From Alisma plantago-aquatica (lineage: Eukaryota > Streptophyta > Magnoliopsida > Alismatales > Alismataceae), in the NCBI GenBank assembly GCA_963693085.1, contig OY856409.1, forward strand, positions 241,991,058 through 242,055,057: a stretch of 64,000 nt of DNA. The letters are read 5' to 3'. The translations under genes and the position numbers were made by a program. The stretch's first letter is position 1; every line of letters starts with the position of its first letter. Shown piece by piece: positions 57,833 to 64,000 of this stretch. Below the pieces are notes generated by a model that saw only the letters and a program-made list of their open reading frames with translations, was not told where the DNA came from and searched no databases.

Positions 57833-58480
57833 ATGTGTGACGCCAGCGACTATGCTGTAGGAGCAGTCCTGGGGCAGAAAAAGGACAAAAAGCACCATGT
57901 AATCTTCTACGCTGGTCGTACCCTGGATGAAGCTCAAGTAAATTATACAACTACAGAGAAAGAGATGCTCATGATAGTCTTCTCTTTCGATAAGTTCAGA
58001 TCTTACCTCATTGGAGCCAAGGTTAAAGTCTACACAGATCATGGGGCTATAAGATACCTCATGCAGAAGAAAGATACAAAGCCCAAGTTGTTGAGGTGGG
58101 ATTTGTTACTACAAGAGTTCAACCACGAGATAGTCGATAAGAAAGGTGCAGAGAATGTGGTCGCTGACCACTTATCCAGGATCGTTGTGGAAGGGCAGAA
58201 GGAACCACCTATTAATGACAATTATGCTGATGAAGCTTTGATGATGATTGAAACCAAGGAAGAAAGTTTACCTTGGTTTGCAGATATCTGTAATTATCTT
58301 GCCTATGGAGAAGTGTCCCCTGACATAACTTATAACCAAAATAAGAAGCTCTTCATGGATGTAAAGAACTACTACTATGATGATCCTCTCCTTTTTAGAA
58401 GATGTGCAGATAACCTGTACCGAAGATGTATTCCCGAAGAAGAGGTCCCGAACATTCTGAAAGAGTGTCATGCCTCTCCT
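57833..58480 (+). pseudogene. pol: Athila-like RNase H
   Basis: [20 protein letters not shown] gives the first catalytic aspartate. [20 protein letters not shown] gives the conserved glutamate helix, [14 protein letters not shown] the next aspartate, and [12 protein letters not shown] the last motif at about 58155. All catalytic positions appear kept, and the frame stays open to 58540. The domain removes element RNA during copying. Confidence 0.9.
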
Positions 58481-59581
58481 TATGGAGGACACCTGGGTAG
58501 CAAAAGGACCGCCGCCAAAGTACTGCAATCAGGTTTTTAATGGCCCTCTTTGTTCAAGGACGCTGCAAAGTATGTAAAAGTATGTAAAGAGTGCCAATTG
58601 ACGAGAAACATTGGACGAAGAAATGAGATGCCTATGGCAAATTGGGTTGAAGTGGAGATCTTTGATGTATGGGGGATTGACTATAAGGGACTATTTCCCC
58701 CATCAAAAGGATATCAATACATTCTAGTGGCAGTGGATTATGTATCCAAATGGGTAGAAGTTGTTGCAACTCAAACATGCGACTCTAAGGCAGTGATCAA
58801 GTTGTTCAAAAAGACTATTTTCCCTCGTTTCGGAGTACCTCGTACTGTAATAAGCGACGGTGGATCGCATTTCAGAGAAAGACAGTTTGAAGCGCTCCTG
58901 CAAAAGTATGGAGTTAAACACAAGGTCGCTACACCCTACCACCCACAAACTTTTGGGCAGGTAGAGGTCTCGAATAGACAAATCAAGCAGATTTTAGAGA
59001 AAATTGTCAACTGCACGAGGAAGGATTGGTCAATGAAGCTTGACGACGCACTTTGGGCCTACAGGATAGCATATAAAGCACCCCTTAGAACTACTCCTTA
59101 CAGATTAATCTATGGGAAATCCTGTCATCTTCCACTAGAGCTTGAACACAAGGCCCTTTGGGCGATTAAGTTCTTAAATATGGATCTGGAGAAAGTAGGA
59201 GAAAAGAGATATCTGCAGTTGCAAGAACTCGAAGAATTGAGAATGCATGCTTATGAGAACGCAAAGATCTATAAATAGAGGACGAAGGTGTGGCATGATT
59301 CCCACCTGAGGAGGAAGGATGTAAGTGAAGGTGACAAAGTTTTATTATTTAAATCTTCCATTCATCTTTTTCCAGGTAAGTTACAAATGAGGTGGTCCAG
59401 ACCTTTCACCGTATCGAAGATATACCCATCCAGAATGATGGATCTATATGAAAAAGATGATCCATCCAAGGTTTTTCAAGTAAACGGGAATAGGGTAAAA
59501 AGGTTCTACGAAGACGAAGCGTTCGTGAGAAGGACAGATATCAATTTGCAAGATATGGAAATAACTCAAGGCAAAAAGTGA
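58481..59581 (+). pseudogene. pol: Athila-like integrase, two internal stops
   Basis: The zinc-binding part runs from [20 protein letters not shown] (58470) to [17 protein letters not shown] (58590). The catalytic core has [17 protein letters not shown] (about 58665), [20 protein letters not shown] (about 58848) and [16 protein letters not shown] (about 58957). The C-terminal region [20 protein letters not shown] leads to a KLQMRWSRPFTVSKIYP block near 59380. TAA at 58540 and TAG at 59278 are the only stops. The integrase would insert the element DNA. No chromodomain is seen, as usual for this clade. Confidence 0.9.
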
Positions 59582-60944
59582 AGGACCTGGAGCTGTCGAG
59601 CTGACGACGCTAACTACACCACTCCTCGGGAGGTAGCCCGAGCTTTTACTTTTCCTAGAATAGGATGTTATTTACTTTCTTACAAGAAAAACACTATGAA
59701 CATTTGGACTGTAATAAGGCCCGAGTCAGTGCATGTGTCACATGCCCTGACTCTGTTGTTTTATGGGCCACCGCTTTGTTTTATGAGCATTGATGAGTAA
59801 TACTATCTGAGGCCGGGAACTTAACTTTAGGCCAATGATGTCTTACCCATCAATTGCTTTTTCCTTCGCTTTATTTTGGTTTTTCGTCAAGAATCTCATT
59901 CTGAAGCTCTGTATCGGGCAAGAATACCTTGTTCCTTGACCGTATCGGGCAAAAAGACAGCTGGCGCACGAAATGTGCGGTATCGGGCAAATCGTATCAG
60001 GCATCACATTCTAGCAATGCACCGTGTCGGCCGACATGCCCAAGGGTGTGCACCTGTGTCGGGCACCATGAGTAATTACCCTTGATTAGACGGATGGGAC
60101 TGCTCGTCTCGGGAATGATTTGTCTGAACGGCCGACACGCGCCCCAGTTTTACCCGTTTTACCCCCGACTTGGATTGCTATAAATAGTACAGAGGTTTTA
60201 CCGTGTCGGGTTACTGCATTTACTTTTCATCTACTCCCGTGTCGGGCAGTAATTTCCTTCGTTTGCTCCTGTATCGCGCAACCCTCTTCTGCTCTCGTGT
60301 CACGCAAGATAACTTCAGATAGCATAAGGTATAGCCCGACAGCCCTATCGTCCTTGCTTGCCTGAAACAACCTCATGTCGTGCACCATCGTGTCGGGCTG
60401 ACGACTTTAGTTGATTTTCTTGTATCGACTGACACATGTATCATGCAACACATCTTTAACGCTCTTGCCCGATACCCTATATCGGGCAATGAATGTGTCG
60501 CCCAGCTTGGTGTCGCCTCGCTTGTTTCTATTATCGGGAGACACATTTTTCTATCGGGAAGACCCTATCAGGCATTTCATTTTGTGTGACCATATCACCC
60601 GACACAGCGTATCGGGCATGGGATACGACACGTGACTTTTCTCCGTCTCGTCTAGTTTTGTATTGACTATCATGTTCTTCCGACGGATGACACCCATATC
60701 TCGTGTAGGGCATGAGCCTACAGTGATTTCTTTGAAAGTTTTGTATCGACCAACACAGGCATATCGATCAAGCTTCATATCGTTCAGTTTGAAGCCCGAT
60801 ACAGTGGTGTCAGGTAGCTTTTGTATCGGGCCGATTCTTTCCCTATCGTGCAATCAGTTTTAACACCGATATCGACTTTAAGATTGTACCTACCTAATAT
60901 CAGAACATTTAAATGATCAATGAATTTGTCTGATGATAATAGAG
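59582..60944 (+). other. Athila-like 3' spacer with dense TCGGGC-type motif
   Basis: Starts with the usual Athila post-pol phrase (TGTCGAGCTGACGACGCTAA, then GGGAGGTAGCCCGAGC). From 59911 to 60832 it holds more than twenty copies of a motif like GTGTCGGGC or TATCGGGCA on either strand, spaced about 20-60 bases. Examples are 59911, 59942, 59980, 60056, 60239, 60389, 60467, 60480, 60610, 60793 and 60824. Short open frames here are by-products of the motif. Confidence 0.75.
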
Positions 60945-61815
60945 ATGTCTCGTACAAAGAAAACCGTCATTTGAGTTGACAAACAAGGCAGGAGGATCGA
61001 CACTGAGGCCGCAGCTGAAGCAACAACAGTCGGGCAGAAACGCCTGAATCGCGAGGCAGCTGGGCCATCCACTGCTGAGAAGAGAGCAAGAACGGAAGAA
61101 GTAACGACTCCAACAGCAGCATTAGAGTCCTTAAATTATACACCAGGTAGGTTCATGCCCCGTGACGATGAGCATGGATGCCTGTACTTAGAACTGGCAA
61201 CAAAAATCTACAGGCCGAGCAGATTCTCCCACCAGTCGTCCTTTCTTCAGCTAGGCATATTCGATAGGCTCAAAAATGTCCTGGATACAGCAGGGCTACG
61301 GAAGATCTACTTTAGCCATTCCGCCTCCTAAACTGAACTCACCAGAGAGTTCATGTCATCTCTCCGCCAGGTGCAGAATAGACCCGAAGAGATCGAAGAA
61401 TACGGCGTGGCAGATAGACTGCAGGGGCGGCTTTACAACTCAGAGCACGTCATCTCTGAAAAGTTGCTCAACGAGATCTTATCCTCCAACGAGGAGGAGA
61501 AGGAACATCTTAATAACGGTGTGAGGATCACCGAAGGAGATGGGTTCGACCTCGTGGAGCTCTGGAGGAGGCTGACCGGCGAGTCATCATACAAACCGGG
61601 AAGTAGGGTGGCGGCGGTGCACTCCTGCTTTTGGAGGATAGTGCACAAGCTGGTAGCGTGCCTGCTCTTCAGCAAGAATGAGTCCAGAAATATCTACACC
61701 AAAGAACTCCACATCATGTGGCACATGATGGAGGGTAGAGTGATCAACCTGGGGCGCTTCTTGTTGAATAAGCTGCACCCAATAAAGGATGCCACCAAGG
61801 AATATTGCATGGGTG
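60945..61815 (+). pseudogene. Athila-like third ORF (env-position), split by CACTA element
   Basis: From ATG 60945 one frame encodes a basic, alanine-rich start (MSRTKKTVI, stop, then VDKQGRRIDTEAAAEATTVG), FMPRDDEHGCLYLELATKIY, and from 61353 a 150-residue conserved block with GSRVAAVHSCFWRIVHKLVA, ELHIMWHMMEGRVINLGRFL and LLNKLHPI. It matches the plant-specific putative transposon protein domain found downstream of pol in Athila elements. The position is that of an envelope gene, but no signal peptide or convincing membrane segment is visible, so an envelope role is not supported. Stops are at about 60972 and 61330. A CACTA element interrupts it at 61816. Confidence 0.75.
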
Positions 61816-61832
61816 CACTACTACAGAAGTGG

Positions 61833-62318
61833 CCTTTGGCGTCGGTCGTTTAACCCCATTTGGCGTCGGTTTTCGACCGATGCCTATGTGGGTGCCGCTA
61901 AAGGTCGAACACTTCGGCGTCGGTTGTTTAACCGACGCCTATTTAAACTATCGGTGTCGGTCGTTTAGTCGATAACCGACGCCAAAGGGGTTCGCGCCAC
62001 ATAAAACGGCGTCAGCTAGGGCACTTTCTGCGTCGGTTATTTACTAACGGACCGACGCCTATACTACTTATAGCGTCGGTCTTTTAGTAGATAACCGACG
62101 CATAAAGTGTCCTAAATGACGCCATTTTTTGTGGCGCGAACACTTTTGGCGTCGGTTATATACCAAAAGACCGACGCTGATAGTTTAAATAGGCGTCGGT
62201 TTGATACGTATATCCGACGCCATTTCGAGGACTGCTTTGGCCACATAAGGCGTCGGTTATCTATAAATAACCGACGCTGTAGATCTTTGCTGACGGTTTT
62301 TATAAATAACCGACGCCT
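61833..62318. repeat. CACTA subterminal repeats GGCGTCGGT/ACCGACGCC
   Basis: About eighteen copies of the 9-mer or one-base variants alternate in orientation, so pairs fold into hairpins, for example 62250-62279 where GGCGTCGGTTATC pairs with AATAACCGACGCT. Such repeats are the binding sites of CACTA transposases in known elements. Confidence 0.9.
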
Positions 62319-62373
62319 ATTTTTTTTTTTCATATCAGTTTGCAGGCCTGCTGTGGCTGGTCAGCAGGATGAG

Positions 62374-62404
62374 AACCTGCAGTTCAGTAACTGAACTGCA
62401 GGTT
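62374..62404. repeat. Perfect 31-bp palindrome
   Basis: AACCTGCAGTTCAGT (62374-62388) and its exact reverse complement (62390-62404) surround a single A. It lies between the subterminal repeats and the 3' end of the Ulp1-like gene. It could act as a strong RNA hairpin in that gene's 3' end or be a separate element end. Confidence 0.95.
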
Positions 62405-62573
62405 TACGACATCCATTGATATCAGCCTACAAACAGGCCGCAAACCTGCAAAAGTCATAAGCAAAATTTCACACAAGTACATACATTCAGACATAAATTC
62501 AATTCTCACATTCACACATATAGAAACATTCAAATACATGTATTAACATTCAGAAATATTCATTTACAAAGTA

Positions 62574-63928
62574 TCATTCATTATCGCTATCAACATCCCA
62601 ATTATATCTTACAGTTGCCACTGCTTGTATGGCTTTTGCCCATTCTTCTCTTACTTCATTTAATGCTTCCATCGTATATGGAGCATGTATATTTTTTAAG
62701 TGTTTACCTGTAGTGTTGTCAGTTTTAAACACCTGCAAAGAGAATGATGTATATATATAAGTAATAATATAAAAATAAGATAAGATTGATATATTGCATA
62801 CTAACTAATGAGAGTATATATAATACCTCATGTATGGTATCGATGTCCAATGCGGCATATTTGATAATCATCTGCATAAATCGCATCACATAGTATGCGC
62901 ATGCCCAGCCATTGTCTTGTGTAGCACACTATAAATTGAAACATACAAAATAATACAACTAAGCACAATTCACATCAATAATATATATATTCGAGTTGGG
63001 AACTTACTTGTACGTTCTGCCAATTTATTGGCTGGTTCTTTTTCCTTGGGACCGTTCCTCCAGCCTTTTTGAATGCATCTAAACCCCTACATGTTAATAT
63101 AACACAATAAATTGCATAAGTAAATAGTAATGTAATAAAAGATGTTAACGGATATAAAAATGAAATATTTCTCACCAGAATAATGGCATTCTCATTACGT
63201 GTCCAATTTTAGTGTTCAATGTACTCCCCGCAGGATCTAGATAATAAACAGTGAATGTCCCGGGGACAATAACTAGTAACTCCCAATGTCTACCGCTAGA
63301 AGTAAGAAGTTAACAATTAATAACTCAAAATGCAAAATAAAAATGGAATTTTCTTAAGTCCAAATTATAAATAAAGTAAACTTACTTGACATTGAATGGA
63401 GCTATTATTATCGTCTTCTTTTGCTGACCAAAAATTGTAAAAGCATCTATACAGTATTGTTGAACATTATCAGGGTCTTTAGCTACCAAACTAATCAATG
63501 ATGGAATCAAAAATCCCACATGATCAAATGCAAATTGTTTGCAATGATCTTCGACTAGGTAGCTGCAAAACATATAGGCGTATGCATTAATATATAAGAA
63601 ACCAGATCACCGGATCTTACACAAGGTATATGGATGCATAAACAAGATCTCACCTTATCCATGTCTCTATCATTGATGTATTCAGCCAATCATACATAAA
63701 CAGCTCAATAATATCTTGTATAAATAAAGAGCTATCGTATGATTGACCTGCATAATCTGCATCTAAAGAAATAATTATAGGGCAATGTACATTATGTGCC
63801 CGTAGCCAACATGCCATTCCCCTACAAGCAGGACCTAACGGGTATGTTAGGTCAGTTGGAACCCAATCGGGTAATGCGGGAAGTGGAAGTGGAGGCCTAG
63901 GTGCTCCTGGTGTCTTCTTTTTAACCTG
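62574..63928 (-). CDS. Ulp1-like (C48) cysteine protease gene carried by CACTA, partial
   Basis: Six exons can be placed on the minus strand: 63928-63654, 63562-63386, 63295-63176, 63078-63008, 62928-62827 and 62732-62574 (TGA), all with GT...AG introns of 80-150 bases. The product has SGRHWELLVI (catalytic histidine), VYYLDPAGS (aspartate), CATQDNGWACAYYVMRFM (oxyanion glutamine and catalytic cysteine) and a C-terminal tail ending NWDVDSDNE. This order is that of the Ulp1/SENP SUMO-protease fold. Upstream 'KTPGAPRPPLPLPALPDW' precedes the domain. The 5' end is outside the window: 63928 follows an acceptor-like ATGTACAG. No stop or frameshift was found, unlike every other coding unit here. 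Its substrate and its use to the transposon are unknown. Confidence 0.8.
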
Positions 63929-64000
63929 TACATATAATTTCAGATCAGTTGACATCATATATACACATTAACAGTCTAAATCAATGTAAATTTATCTTAC
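63929..64000 (-). other. Intron or upstream part of the Ulp1-like gene
   Basis: Seventy-two AT-rich bases upstream of the first visible exon, ending (minus strand) in a splice acceptor. An in-frame ATG at 63958 would be an alternative start if this is not an intron. Confidence 0.4.

Larger units (their letters stand above)
61816..64000 (-). mobile_element. CACTA (En/Spm) element, one end and part of the interior
   Basis: CACTACTACAGAAGTGGCC at 61816 is a classical CACTA terminal repeat. It is followed by about 500 bases of subterminal repeats and a minus-strand gene. It interrupts the Athila-like third ORF, so it is the younger insertion. The other terminus and the main transposase are beyond the window. 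The strand is given as that of the gene inside. Confidence 0.85.

Noticed and set aside
59876..60863. Several short open frames on both strands
   Set aside because: They arise from the repeated TCGGGC-type motif, which lacks stop codons in several frames.
60945..61815. Calling the third ORF a viral envelope gene
   Set aside because: No signal peptide or membrane segment is visible. Only the position suggests it.

Overview
This window is gene-poor, repeat-dense nuclear DNA from a flowering plant. The evidence is direct: plant Ty3/gypsy elements of the chromovirus and Athila-like types, a plant Ty1/copia element, L1-like LINE pieces, CACTA (En/Spm) ends with transposon-borne genes, and fragments of two ordinary plant genes with their introns. 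No intact host gene, rRNA or tRNA gene was recognised. The species cannot be named from this sequence; nothing excludes a monocot, but that is only an impression.

Layout. 1-6.3 kb: two LTR-like sequences of gypsy type, one per strand, probably nested, with a small LINE tail bounded by a 15-bp target duplication. 6.3-10.2 kb: a decayed CACTA-related gene (plant Ptta/En/Spm domain), then intron-bearing fragments of an ER-type Ca2+-ATPase gene and of the 60S acidic ribosomal protein P0 gene, then a CACTA-type terminus. 10.2-13.7 kb: an LTR with three tandem arrays. 13.7-16.6 kb: unrecognised AT-rich sequence. 16.6-22.7 kb: a copia LTR split by a 4-kb gypsy-type LTR, which is itself split by a LINE. 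24.1-26.3 kb: a relative of the 10-13.7 kb LTR. 26.3-36.2 kb: a Tekay/Del-like chromovirus with LTRs, primer site, gag, pol and a 3' LTR, riddled with stops. 36.2-41.7 kb: two related minus-strand LTR sequences. 41.7-46.3 kb: a CACTA-like terminus and minus-strand LINE pieces. 46.3-51.2 kb: a minus-strand copia element. 51.6-51.9 kb: a 26-bp repeat array. 51.9-61.8 kb: an Athila-like gypsy element. 61.8-64 kb: a CACTA element carrying an apparently intact Ulp1-like protease gene, inserted in the last Athila ORF and running out of the window.

The genes do not form a pathway. Each group belongs to one mobile element: gag/protease/RT/RNase H/integrase for copying LTR elements through RNA, endonuclease/RT for LINEs, and the Ptta/En/Spm and Ulp1-like genes as CACTA passengers or helpers. 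The most notable structure is non-coding. At least six LTR copies of different families carry chains of short hairpins in their interior. In several, neighbouring units keep the loop but change both stem arms together. The Athila-like element has a separate signal, a dense array of a GTGTCGGGC/TATCGGGC-like motif found in both its LTR and its 3' spacer.
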